DNA from: Clostridium sp.
Lineage (GTDB): Bacteria; Bacillota_A; Clostridia; Lachnospirales; Lachnospiraceae
Reading direction: 5' to 3'
Assembly: GCA_023666975.1 (NCBI GenBank)
Contig: JAMPAW010000049.1
Location: forward strand, 1 to 22,075
Length of the DNA stretch: 22,075 bases
Every line of letters starts with the position of its first letter. Position 1 is the first letter of the stretch. This document shows, one piece after another, positions 7,574 through 14,356 of the stretch. The position numbers and the translations under genes are program-made. Under the pieces are notes generated by a model. It saw only the letters and a list, made by a program, of their open reading frames with translations, ran no database searches and was not told where the DNA came from.

Positions 7574-7690
7574 CTATCTGACTTTATCGCTTGTTAATTC
7601 TTCTTCCATATTACTCATAAGGTATTTGTCCTTTACCAAATCATAAAATTCATTTTTGATATGGTATGCGTATCCTTGTCTTATTTCCAT
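7574..7690 (-). pseudogene. ToxN-like type III toxin gene, internally deleted
   Basis: A 38-codon frame directly after the repeat RNA and its terminator, with an AGGAG ribosome site about 5-9 nt before the ATG. The first 26 residues (MEIRQGYAYHIKNEFYDLV, KDKYLMSN) look like the N-terminus of type III toxins of the ToxN/AbiQ/TenpN group as I recall them. The last 12 (MEEELTSDKVR) look like a C-terminal tail of such a protein. A full toxin is about 150-180 residues, so the middle, with the catalytic core, would be missing. If this reading is right, the toxin is dead and its RNA antitoxin is an orphan. Alternatively it could be an unrelated micro-gene. Nothing else in the gap before the next gene restores a longer frame. 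Confidence 0.6.
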
Positions 7691-7704
7691 GATTTCTCCT
7701 TATA

Positions 7705-7736
7705 AAAAATCCCCATCAAAACCGATGGGGATTTTT
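7705..7736 (-). terminator. Perfect intrinsic terminator between repeat RNA and toxN-like frame
   Basis: A 13-bp perfect stem (7705-7717 with 7724-7736) closes a 6-nt loop and on the - strand ends in a T-run. A leaky terminator placed between antitoxin repeats and toxin gene is the standard layout of type III toxin-antitoxin loci, where it sets the RNA-to-toxin ratio. Confidence 0.92.
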
Positions 7737-7886
7737 ACGAACTATACTACTTATATCCCACCTGTATAGCAAGTGGCAATCATTTACATACCGAATCATT
7801 TATACCCCACACCATCGGCAAGTGGCAAAATTACTTATTATGCTTCTTATACCCCGTTGCATAAAAACGGCAAACATTTACTTCTA
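7737..7886 (-). ncRNA. ToxI-like type III antitoxin RNA: three tandem pseudoknot repeats
   Basis: Three imperfect tandem units with conserved TATAYCCC at 7752, 7801 and 7848 and GGCAA at 7775, 7824 and 7869 (+ strand), a period of 45-49 nt. Each can fold as an H-type pseudoknot. Stem 1 pairs 7758-7761 with 7773-7776, 7807-7810 with 7822-7825, and 7854-7858 with 7866-7870 (CCAC/GTGG twice, then CCGTT/AACGG). Stem 2 pairs 7742-7747 with 7764-7769, 7789-7794 with 7815-7820, and 7838-7843 with 7859-7864. The stem-2 sequences differ completely between units but pairing is kept, including one G-U. This covariation argues for a selected RNA structure. In type III systems each unit is cut out by the toxin and binds it. 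The 3' boundary is the terminator; the 5' end is inferred from the promoter. Confidence 0.75.
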
Positions 7887-7892
7887 TATCAT

Positions 7893-7920
7893 AGTATAGC
7901 AGAATACCGGGAAAATGCAA
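7893..7920 (-). promoter_or_regulatory. Candidate promoter of the repeat RNA
   Basis: On the - strand, TTGCAT (7915-7920) and TATACT (7893-7898) lie 16 nt apart, placing initiation near 7886, just upstream of the first pseudoknot unit. From here to 8133 (about 210 nt) I see only AT-rich DNA. Confidence 0.5.
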
Positions 7921-8133
7921 CAGATTTTTCTAATCCGTAAATTGTTGCAGCAATAAGTTCAATTTTTCAACCACTATACCATGTATACCTTATTATATTC
8001 AAAACATCTAAATTTACTATGCAAATCTAATTAATATCCCCTTTGTTCCTAATTTTATATTGTTTCGGTGCATATTCAAGTATCGTTTTTATTCTATACT
8101 ATATCCTGATGAATGAATCAATATTGAAAGAAA

Positions 8134-8547
8134 TTATATGGTCTCTCCTTCAAAATCTATATCAACTTTTATATTCCCTTGTTGATCTGGTCTTCCATTA
8201 ACAGCGTATTGAATTAATGCTTCTTTAAAATCTTTAGCAAAAGGTTTACCCAATACACTTTCTTTTTCAAATTTCGAAATCTTCCATTTAATATAACCTT
8301 CCATACGATCTGGAACTATATATTCCATAATCAAAGAATATTCTTCTCCATTCCACTCAAACAAAAACATATAATGCTCAAAAAAGTCTCTTCCCAAATT
8401 ACCTAAATTCCAAAGACACATATTTCTTTCTACATCTATTGTTCTGTAAATAGGATTTGCTATTCGTTCCGACCATGGTCTTTTTATTCCTCTACTTACA
8501 AACTCTTTCCTTTGTTTTTCCGTTAATTTTTCATTTACAAATGGCAT
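8134..8547 (-). CDS. Unrecognised small protein, candidate immunity protein
   Basis: A 137-residue soluble protein with GGAGG 6 nt before the ATG. It begins MPFVNEKLTEKQRKEFV, continues with IYRTIDVERNMCLWNLG and a hydrophobic/aromatic core (HYMFLFEWNGEEYSLIMEY), and ends in an acidic strand (IKVDIDFEGETI). I recall similar proteins starting MPF-N and carrying a TIDxER motif beside Rhs/WXG-type toxin genes, which suggests an immunity role, but I cannot name the family. It stands alone, with 140 nt to the next upstream gene. Its AT-rich composition differs from the flanking 5.7-7.5 kb and 8.7-9.2 kb genes, suggesting a separate origin. Confidence 0.6.
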   Translation of the reverse strand: MPFVNEKLTEKQRKEFVSRGIKRPWSERIANPIYRTIDVERNMCLWNLGNLGRDFFEHYMFLFEWNGEEYSLIMEYIVPDRMEGYIKWKISKFEKESVLGKPFAKDFKEALIQYAVNGRPDQQGNIKVDIDFEGETI

Positions 8548-8690
8548 ATCGTACCTCCATGCAGACGATTGAACCCCTGTTTTGTCACTGCTCTTATTCT
8601 ATTCGTTCATGATTGCTGCTTCCTGCAAACAGTATGCCTTGACTCTCGCAAAGCTTTTCAGTGTTCGCTCATCATTGTGATTCCTTCAAC

Positions 8691-9164
8691 CTAGTGTCCT
8701 AGCCCCTGCACAAACTCAGAGAACGTATTTGCCACTTTATATGTCACCGGTTCAAAATCTCCCGATTCCTCGTGGCTCCACACGCAGATACACGGTTTCC
8801 CCTGATCTTCCCGATAATCAAGGCATACATAATCTCCGGCAAATAATTCTGCAATCGGCAGTACCTCTATGCCAATTAAATCCTCATTATCCGTCAGCCG
8901 TTCTCCGATCTGGGATTCTACGGCACCAATATCATAAATACCATTCGGACTTTCCTGAACATTCTGCAAAATACACAAAAATCGCGTTATTGCATAGCTG
9001 CGGCTGCCACATTCAAATGATGCCTCATTTGGTATTCCGCCATTATACTTCATAATAAAATCCCTATAATCCGCAGGCAAAACCAGCCTCCATTTTCTCT
9101 CCTTCTCCGCCAGCAGTTCCACACTTGGCATCGGTTGAATAACCGTATTCTCCTGTATCGTCAT
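8691..9164 (-). CDS. SMI1/KNR4 (SUKH) family protein, probable immunity protein
   Basis: A 157-residue SMI1/KNR4-superfamily protein, the SUKH fold used widely as toxin-immunity protein in bacteria. The start at 9164 follows AGGAGG (9172-9177) by 7 nt; a longer frame from 9200 would place that site inside the gene. Marks of the fold are the early EKERKWRLVLPADYRDFIMKYNGG segment (family pattern L-P-x-x-Y-x-x-F-x-x-xNGG), the middle strand IGIEVLPIAELFAGDYVCLD, and the late FEPVTYKVANTFSEFVQGL. It would neutralise a nuclease or other toxin made by a neighbouring cell. No toxin gene is present in the window, so it would act as an orphan immunity gene. Confidence 0.9.
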   Translation of the reverse strand: MTIQENTVIQPMPSVELLAEKERKWRLVLPADYRDFIMKYNGGIPNEASFECGSRSYAITRFLCILQNVQESPNGIYDIGAVESQIGERLTDNEDLIGIEVLPIAELFAGDYVCLDYREDQGKPCICVWSHEESGDFEPVTYKVANTFSEFVQGLGH

Positions 9165-9346
9165 TTCGTATCCTCCTATCGTCATAAAGTATCTGCCCAC
9201 ATTCCAGCAGTTCTCCCACCGTTATGTCCTGCTATGTCTTTCGGTTGGCACCAACATCTTTTCGATAACCGGATGCCGCATTTCTTATATTAACAGCAAA
9301 ATTCCAAATAGTATAACAATATAACTGGCAACTGCTATCAAAAGCT

Positions 9347-9667
9347 TCAGTATATAACAAAAAAATCATCATCTACATCACCGTCAAGCGTATAATGCAC
9401 ATCATAATAGCCAACGATTTCATCATTATACTCAATCGTAAGATTAATCACGATACAGCAATAATCCTCATCCGGCCAGTTATGCACCAGAAAGGAGACG
9501 TCATTTGCTATAATATTCATTCTCTCTGCACGGTAGGGACAAAATACCTCATTAAATTCTTCCGGACATTCCACCTGATAATTCTTAAATGTTTTCCAAA
9601 ATGATTCTTTCGTCTTTTCAATATAATTGTTTTTGGTTATTATCTCTTGTAATTCTTTTAACATCAT
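9347..9667 (-). CDS. Unrecognised small acidic protein, candidate immunity protein
   Basis: A 106-residue acidic protein with a helical start (LKELQEIITKNNYIEKTKESFWKTF split across the first 28 residues) and alternating beta-type segments (CCIVINLTIEYNDEIVGYYDVHY), ending DGDVDDDFFVIY. No family recognised. The ribosome site is weak (AAGGA about 13 nt upstream), and it lies 33 nt after the HATPase-type gene, so it may be translated from that message. A 22-codon scrap at 12022-12090 ends in a similar way (GNADGDFLLYTEST), hinting that related 3' ends recur in this array. Confidence 0.6.
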   Translation of the reverse strand: MMLKELQEIITKNNYIEKTKESFWKTFKNYQVECPEEFNEVFCPYRAERMNIIANDVSFLVHNWPDEDYCCIVINLTIEYNDEIVGYYDVHYTLDGDVDDDFFVIY

Positions 9668-9700
9668 TTAGTTCCAAAGATCCTTCAATTCAAATTGTAT

Positions 9701-11196
9701 CTACTTCTTAACCTTCCACGTTCCATTTCTGTTAGAACCTTCTCGCTCAAGCATACCCTGTTCCCGCAGTTCCTTTATGGTCTTTTGTACCTGTTTTCTA
9801 CTTAAATCCAATATATCCATGAGCATTGGTTGTGTCATTGTTGGATTCGCCCCTAAAAGTTCTAATACTTCCTGCTTTCTTTTGGCTCCTTTTTTCGGCT
9901 CTCTTTTTTGGCTCCTTTTTTCGGCTCCTTTTTTCGGCTCTTTTTTTAAAAATGCCTCGTGTACAAACAATCTTGAAATAAAATAACTATGATCATCATC
10001 TGTTTCAAATTCTGGTTTTGGTGAACCATTCAACTCCAATGCTTTCAGGATCTTTTCAAATCCCGTATTTCTGCCCTCTGTCAAATGCAGTTCTTTTAAG
10101 AAATCACCGATTCGGCGATTTCTGTATCGTCGATTAGATACTCTAAATTTTTTTAGCCCCTCTTTCGTTACGGAACGGTCTGGTCCCGGAAAACTCACTA
10201 TTTCAATTTTATCCTGCTCTACCCGCACTTCAATTGGTTCCCTGACATCATATGCACGATGATATACCGCATTAGACAAGGCTTCCTCTATGGCAGCATA
10301 TGGATAGTTAAAGAAACGATCGGATTCTGCCCTATCTGGATGCTTAACAACCTTTTGCGTAATAATCGTATTATTGATAAATTGAAGTGTATTTCTAAGC
10401 TGTTGATGAATTGGTCCTTTAAACGTATTTTCTATAATATCATTTCCTCCTAATCCATCTGGAAACTGGACAACATCTATTTGTGTATATGGGAAAAATT
10501 TATCCGGCTCCATACTAAAAAACATCAAACCAACATTCTTTGGTTTTATATATTCCGGAAGATTACTAATTATATTCATATCGCTACATACTTCAATAAA
10601 GTCACCTGCTTTTGACTTTTCATAAAGAGAACTTTTAATTTCTTTCAGATAATTCTGAATCAAGGTTATATTCAAATCTGAAATATCTGCCTGATGATTT
10701 ACCCTGTCATCAAACGGTACTCTATTGGCAAGAGTAAACAAATCCTTTTCTTCATCGTCTGACGGTTCTACCGTATTTGATGCCTTACGAATATAATGAA
10801 TACGAGACCTGTTTTCCTTCGCCATCGTCTTAGGAGAAGAATACGGTCTGTTATCTCCACCCGGACACCAAAGAATAATAAATTGCTTATTCTTATAAGT
10901 CTCAATGCCTACTATAGGGGTATAAGCCGGTCGGATAAGTTTGCATTTTGCATAAATATCTTTTTATATGCATCAAGTTTATGTGTTGGAACACCATTTA
11001 ACAAATAATCGGAGCCTCCATTTTCCTCTTTAACACCAATTATAATATAACCACCACCCCAGTTATCAATATCATTTGCAAATGCACAGATTGTTTTCAA
11101 GGATGCCGCAGAATCCCACGTTTCTTTAAATTCAATTCTTGCCCACTCTACTACTTCACCTGATAATAAAGTTTTTATGTTTGTCGGTATTGCCAC
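9701..11196 (-). pseudogene. Schlafen AlbA_2 / HATPase_c_4 ATP-binding protein gene, split by a 1-nt deletion
   Basis: The N-terminal frame (GTG at 11196 to stop at 10912) is an AlbA_2/Schlafen-type domain: EFKETWDSAASLKTICAFANDIDNWGGGYIIIGVKEE in outline. The next frame continues without a break in similarity through KDIYAKCKLIRPAYTPIVG and WCPGGDNRPYSS into the 374-residue part. That part has the HATPase_c_4-like segment EALSNAVYHRAYDVREPIEV and a C-terminal winged helix (PMLMDILDLSRKQVQKTI). A run of five T at 10961-10965 (A on the coding strand) is where the frame is lost; six would give YKKDI and a 498-residue protein. Such proteins are putative DNA-binding or defence-associated regulators. 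The gene is inactive unless the run slips or the base is a sequencing error. Confidence 0.85.
9884..9948 (-). repeat. Five 13-bp tandem repeats in the Schlafen-type gene
   Basis: Units at 9884-9896, 9897-9909, 9910-9922, 9923-9935 and 9936-9948, with + strand core GGCTCCTTTTTTC. They encode the Lys-rich linker KKEPKKGAEKRSQKREPKKG before the winged helix. Because 13 is not divisible by 3, gain or loss of one unit changes the reading frame of the C-terminal domain. Confidence 0.9.
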
Positions 11197-11318
11197 GATA
11201 TCACTTCCTTTTCAAATTCTATTTCCAAAGACCCTTCGATAAATATCCTATCTCCTTCCATATAGCCTACGACGTCTTTAAACGCAATCAAAATCTCACC
11301 AAGCCTGTATTTTTCATT
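11175..11318 (-). pseudogene. 3' end of a lost gene overlapping the AlbA_2 start
   Basis: A 47-codon open frame without a start, bounded upstream by a stop. It reads EKYRLGEILIAFKDVVGYME, then GDRIFIEGSLEIEFEKEV, and ends 19 nt inside the next gene. Its composition is protein-like (alternating hydrophobic and charged) and it resembles the C-terminus of small immunity proteins, so I read it as a truncated member of the array. It provides no ribosome site of its own. Confidence 0.45.
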
Positions 11319-11329
11319 TTAACCGCTCT

Positions 11330-12007
11330 TTACCCCTGAAAACCAATCACCATCCATTCGTCTACAATATCCCAGAACGGGATATGATAATGCGGCAGTT
11401 TCGTGGTATACCACAATGTCGCATCACTGTCTTGACAATTGGATGCATCCATCACAACATATACGCCCATTCCGCTGCCAAAAAAACCAAAGGCGGACTC
11501 CAGGGAATCTTCCATTCCCTCAATGATTCCCCATTCTTCATCTCCTAAACACAAAATGTCACTTTTCGCATACAATCCCATACTTCCGCTTGCATAATCG
11601 TAAAATCCATCATGTACATTCTGATAAAAATTTTGAACCGTGGCCGGAAAGTCTGTCCAGAATTTTTCCAAATTGCCTGACGGCTGGCATTGGAGAGGAT
11701 TTTCTCCCTCATAATATAAGATCTGTCCATTTGCCGATGCAATGCTGTACAATAAGGAATACCGTCCCCCATAGGCAATCAGTTCAACATTTTTCAGATT
11801 CATCCTCATGTACTGTATCGAATTACTTAACTCCCTACCGGCAGCTCTGCTCCACATCTGCATGGCAACGATTACCTTGTCCTCTGTCCTTTGCAGATTC
11901 AGCACCCGCTTCCAGCTATCCGGAATATCCGCAATCTCATCAAAGCCGCCTGCAATTACCTGAACATCCTTATGATATTTCTGTAAATAGTCCATCTTGT
12001 TATCCAT
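11330..12007 (-). CDS. Unrecognised 225-residue protein, candidate immunity protein
   Basis: A soluble protein with AGGAGG 9 nt before the ATG. It begins MDNKMDYLQKYHKDVQVIAG and has a Gln/Met-rich early segment (VIVAMQMWSRAAGRELSNS). The late half has LGDEEWGIIEGMEDSLESAF and the hydrophobic GFFGSGMGVYVVMDASNC, and it ends WDIVDEWMVIGFQG. The spacing of acidic and aromatic residues loosely recalls SUKH-type immunity proteins, but I cannot see the L-P-x-x-Y motif, so no family is assigned. It is the first gene of the - strand array, with only a gene scrap and gene-poor DNA upstream. GC is higher than in the Schlafen-type gene that follows. Confidence 0.6.
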   Translation of the reverse strand: MDNKMDYLQKYHKDVQVIAGGFDEIADIPDSWKRVLNLQRTEDKVIVAMQMWSRAAGRELSNSIQYMRMNLKNVELIAYGGRYSLLYSIASANGQILYYEGENPLQCQPSGNLEKFWTDFPATVQNFYQNVHDGFYDYASGSMGLYAKSDILCLGDEEWGIIEGMEDSLESAFGFFGSGMGVYVVMDASNCQDSDATLWYTTKLPHYHIPFWDIVDEWMVIGFQG

Positions 12008-12021
12008 TTTGGGGTTCCTCC

Positions 12022-12090
12022 TTAAGTGCTTTCCGTATATAACAAAAAATCGCCGTCTGCATTACCTATTTCATGATTATACTTTTTCAT
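12022..12090 (-). pseudogene. 22-codon 3' gene scrap
   Basis: A frame reading KKYNHEIGNADGDFLLYTEST then stop, upstream of the 225-residue protein gene. Its end resembles that of the 106-residue gene at 9347-9667 (DGDVDDDFFVIY). Probably the remaining 3' end of another array gene. Confidence 0.4.
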
Positions 12091-12147
12091 TCATAAATCA
12101 CCTAATCACGAAGGTTTCATTTGTCGCTCTATGCTAATGTACTTTGC

Positions 12148-12181
12148 AAGAACAGCCGTATGTAGGGTGGCGGCAGTTCTT
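12148..12181 (+). terminator. Hairpin with T-run
   Basis: AAGAACAGCCG (12148-12158) pairs with CGGCAGTTCTT (12171-12181) apart from one mismatch and is followed by a T-run on the + strand. No + strand gene precedes it in the window, so it is either a relic or ends transcripts from the element boundary. Confidence 0.55.
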
Positions 12182-12301
12182 TTTTATATTCTTATATGTA
12201 ACATACTCTAAACATCTTTGCAATAGACAATCTCCGATAGCTTACAAGAAAGTGATTGAATATAATCACCCAAAGCAACTACGTTATCAAAAATTCATTT
12301 A

Positions 12302-12331
12302 AAAAAGAAGGTGTATTTCAACCTTCTTTTT
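12302..12331. terminator. Perfect bidirectional terminator-like hairpin
   Basis: An 11-bp perfect stem (AAAAAGAAGGT 12302-12312 with ACCTTCTTTTT 12321-12331) and an 8-nt loop. A/T runs flank it on both sides, so it could work in either direction, for example to end int transcription. Confidence 0.65.
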
Positions 12332-12615
12332 CATCATCTTTTCAATTGTCGTAAATTGGTCGTAAATCCGAATCCCCAATCGCCAAAACCCTTGATTTTA
12401 CTGGTCTTTTCCGCCCAAGGACTTCATTGTCGGGAGCTTTTTGGGAGGTGGATTATTCTCCTTTATTTTCATTTAAACATGTTCTTACTCTTCCCAAAAC
12501 CTCTGTGCGTTTCTTTGATATTCTTTGCGAATTCATCGCACTTTTTGGTCAAAAATTGGTCTTTTCCAATTTTTTTAGTCAGATGCATTTGTCCTCACCA
12601 ATAGAGGACTCTTTT

Positions 12616-13851
12616 CTAAAATACATTCATGTTTTTAGCTAAATTTTCAAGCGATTCTCTGGTAATCTCGGTATTGACTTCTGCGTAGATGTTCATTGTT
12701 GTAGTAACATCTGCGTGTCCCATCACACTCTGAATTACCTTTACATTTGTTTCCTTTTCACAGAATCTAGAAGCAAAGGTATGACGGAAAATATGACATG
12801 AGAATCTGGGGATCATAATAGGTTCTCTCTTCTGCTTTTTTGCCTTAACCTCTTCTTCTGAATTGTGTGCATCGACAATTCTCTTAATTGCTCTGTTGAC
12901 TGCTGCAGGATTGTGAGGCATTCCAAATCTGTTTGTAAAAACGAAATTCGTCATACCATCAATGTTCTCTTCACAAAAGCCTTCTTCCTGCTGTCGTTCC
13001 CATTCTGATTTCAAAACCTCATACACCGGCTCCATCATAGGTATTTCTCTTATGCCCGCCTCTGTCTTTGGTTCTGACACACGGAACTCACACTTAAAAG
13101 AATCATCTGCTCTTGAGTAATAAGTCAGGCTATGGTTAATGCTAATAATTCTTTTTTCCATATCCACATCATCCCAACGGATACCAATCGCTTCTCCAAT
13201 TCTGCATCCGGTTCCTAATAGGAATGTAAAGAATAGATACCAATGAAAGAAGAATGGACTGTTTGCCACATACTCCATAAAGGCTCTCTGCTGTTCTACT
13301 GTCAAAGCTCTTCTTGTCTTTCTTGAACCGCCATTCCTTTTTTTAACCTCGGCATAAGCACCATCAACGGGATTCTTCCTTATTATATCATCTCTCACAG
13401 CCAACTGAAAAGCCGGTCTGAGAACTGTGTTGATACTCTCTAAGGTATTCACCTGCAAGTGCTGATTCTGAATCAAATCCGTGTAGAAGAATAATACATC
13501 TGAATACTTGACATCTTTTATTTTCTTCTTACCAAATGTATCTCTTATGAAATGATTCCATGTATATACATAATTGGCATATGTGGTACTTCTTAATTCC
13601 GACTTGGTTGATATATACCTATCAAACAAGAAATTCACATCTGCCGAACCCGCTGTATATACATCAAGCCCATCCATCTGGTCACGAACTAATTCTTCCT
13701 CTTTCTGCCTCAGTGTAACCAAGGACTTAGCATATATGGTTCGCTGTTTGCCTAATGGATCTGTGTAGATATAAGAATATCTTCCATCCGACTTACGATA
13801 ATGCTCGCCTTTCCTTAAAACTCTTCCTTTACCATCTTTTCTACAAACCAT
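12616..13851 (-). CDS. int: Tyrosine recombinase (Tn916-type integrase)
   Basis: A 411-residue site-specific recombinase that would integrate and excise the mobile element. It has a small N-terminal arm-binding-like domain (KSDGRYSYIYTDPLGKQRTIYAK, about residues 20-42), a SAM-like core-binding domain (about 72-160), and the catalytic domain. Catalytic residues are all present: Arg217 in GTGCRIGEA, Lys262 in SEPKTEAG, His353 and Arg356 in HIFRHTFASR, His379 in GHAD, and the nucleophile Tyr389 in MNIYAEV. AAGGAG precedes the ATG. It follows the RHH micro-gene by 31 nt and is probably transcribed from the promoter at 14079-14107. Intact and likely active. Confidence 0.95.
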   Translation of the reverse strand: MVCRKDGKGRVLRKGEHYRKSDGRYSYIYTDPLGKQRTIYAKSLVTLRQKEEELVRDQMDGLDVYTAGSADVNFLFDRYISTKSELRSTTYANYVYTWNHFIRDTFGKKKIKDVKYSDVLFFYTDLIQNQHLQVNTLESINTVLRPAFQLAVRDDIIRKNPVDGAYAEVKKRNGGSRKTRRALTVEQQRAFMEYVANSPFFFHWYLFFTFLLGTGCRIGEAIGIRWDDVDMEKRIISINHSLTYYSRADDSFKCEFRVSEPKTEAGIREIPMMEPVYEVLKSEWERQQEEGFCEENIDGMTNFVFTNRFGMPHNPAAVNRAIKRIVDAHNSEEEVKAKKQKREPIMIPRFSCHIFRHTFASRFCEKETNVKVIQSVMGHADVTTTMNIYAEVNTEITRESLENLAKNMNVF

Positions 13852-13882
13852 CTTTTCTCCTTTCCAAAGAAAAGAGCCTGCA

Positions 13883-14056
13883 TTACTGCTGTTTGGTTAA
13901 AATTTCTCTTTCAACCGCCAGCCTAACCGCTTGCGCTATAGTCATTTTGCGATGTTCAGCATACTCAAGCAAAAGATTGTATTCCTGTTCCTTGAATCTT
14001 ACCGTCACTCGCTTATCAGCGGGTTCATCAACTTTAGGTCTACCCATCTTTGCCAT
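13883..14056 (-). CDS. Ribbon-helix-helix (CopG-type) DNA-binding protein
   Basis: A 57-residue protein starting with MAKMGRPKVDEPADKRVTVR, with a beta strand (KRVTVRFKEQE) followed by two helices (EYNLLLEYAEHRKM and TIAQAVRLAVEREIL), the layout of CopG/Arc-type repressors. The GRPK N-terminal arm is common in this group. GGAGG lies 7 nt before the ATG. It is the first gene after a strong promoter that contains a 21-bp palindrome, so it is a good candidate for its own repressor and thus for control of int, which follows by 31 nt. Function inferred from fold and context. Confidence 0.85.
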   Translation of the reverse strand: MAKMGRPKVDEPADKRVTVRFKEQEYNLLLEYAEHRKMTIAQAVRLAVEREILTKQQ

Positions 14057-14078
14057 CGTTCTACCTCCATCTGACTAT

Positions 14079-14107
14079 AGTATACTTTATGGCTGCCATA
14101 AAGTCAA
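14079..14107 (-). promoter_or_regulatory. Promoter with embedded palindromic operator upstream of RHH-int
   Basis: On the - strand, TTGACT (14102-14107) and TATACT (14079-14084) with a 17-nt spacer. A perfect palindrome, ACTTTATGGC (14084-14093) and GCCATAAAGT (14095-14104) around one base, fills the spacer and touches both boxes. A dimeric RHH protein bound there would block RNA polymerase. Confidence 0.82.
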
Positions 14108-14149
14108 GTAGATTCTTGCAGACTCTTACAAATTCTTTTTTACATCTTT

Positions 14150-14356
14150 TTATTTATAGAAATCCTCGTCAGTAATACGAAATGTTTCCAAGTATTCATC
14201 TATTAGGTCAAGATTTACAAGCACCATATGGTTCAATTTGTAACAAGCCCTTGCATCCTTTGCCAGTTCTTGAAACTTGGATAAACTCATTGAATACATT
14301 TCGGCACCTTCTGCATATCGTACAAATCGCTTTTCCCTCTTATTTCGCTCCCGCAT
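14150..14356 (-). CDS. Excisionase-like DUF6462 family protein
   Basis: A 68-residue basic protein with the winged-helix/MerR-like pattern of excisionase-type accessory proteins: MRERNKREKRFVRYAEGAEM, then YSMSLSKFQELAKDARACYK and a short wing, and an acidic tail (TFRITDEDFYK). The start at 14356 follows GGAGG by about 9 nt and overlaps the end of mazF by 17 nt; a longer frame from 14404 lacks a ribosome site. Proteins like this are found next to Tn916-type integrases and are assigned to DUF6462; a role in directing excision or in regulation is inferred from that, not shown. Confidence 0.8.
   Translation of the reverse strand: MRERNKREKRFVRYAEGAEMYSMSLSKFQELAKDARACYKLNHMVLVNLDLIDEYLETFRITDEDFYK

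Larger units (their letters stand above)
12091..12615. other. Gene-free region, probable neighbourhood of the element end
   Basis: No convincing gene on either strand. It holds two terminator-like hairpins (12148-12181 and 12302-12331) and a small one at 12591-12608 (GTCCTC/GAGGAC). The integrase gene reads toward this side, as expected where an attachment site lies next to int. I could not identify the att core, because the other end of the element is not in the window. Confidence 0.5.

Noticed and set aside
7737..7880. Spaced repeats could be a short CRISPR array
   Set aside because: The repeated part is short and degenerate, the unit length varies (45-49 nt), and the variable parts covary to keep pseudoknot stems, which CRISPR spacers do not. 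There are no cas genes.
9285..9350. Hydrophobic open frame on the - strand (LKLLIAVASYIVILFGILLLI) after the 106-residue gene
   Set aside because: Overlaps the 3' end of the 106-residue gene in another frame, with no start or ribosome site; AT-rich DNA easily gives such strings.
10912..10970. Programmed ribosomal frameshift joining the AlbA_2 and HATPase parts
   Set aside because: The run lacks a proper heptamer for the needed shift and no stimulating structure is evident; a one-base deletion is simpler.
12350..12420. Possible att core near the repeated CGTAAAT and the AACCCTTGATTT stretch
   Set aside because: The matching site at the other end of the element is outside the window, so no core can be supported.
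12311..12642. Overlapping + strand open frames downstream of the integrase
   Set aside because: Composition is not protein-like, there are no ribosome sites, and they run into the antisense of int.
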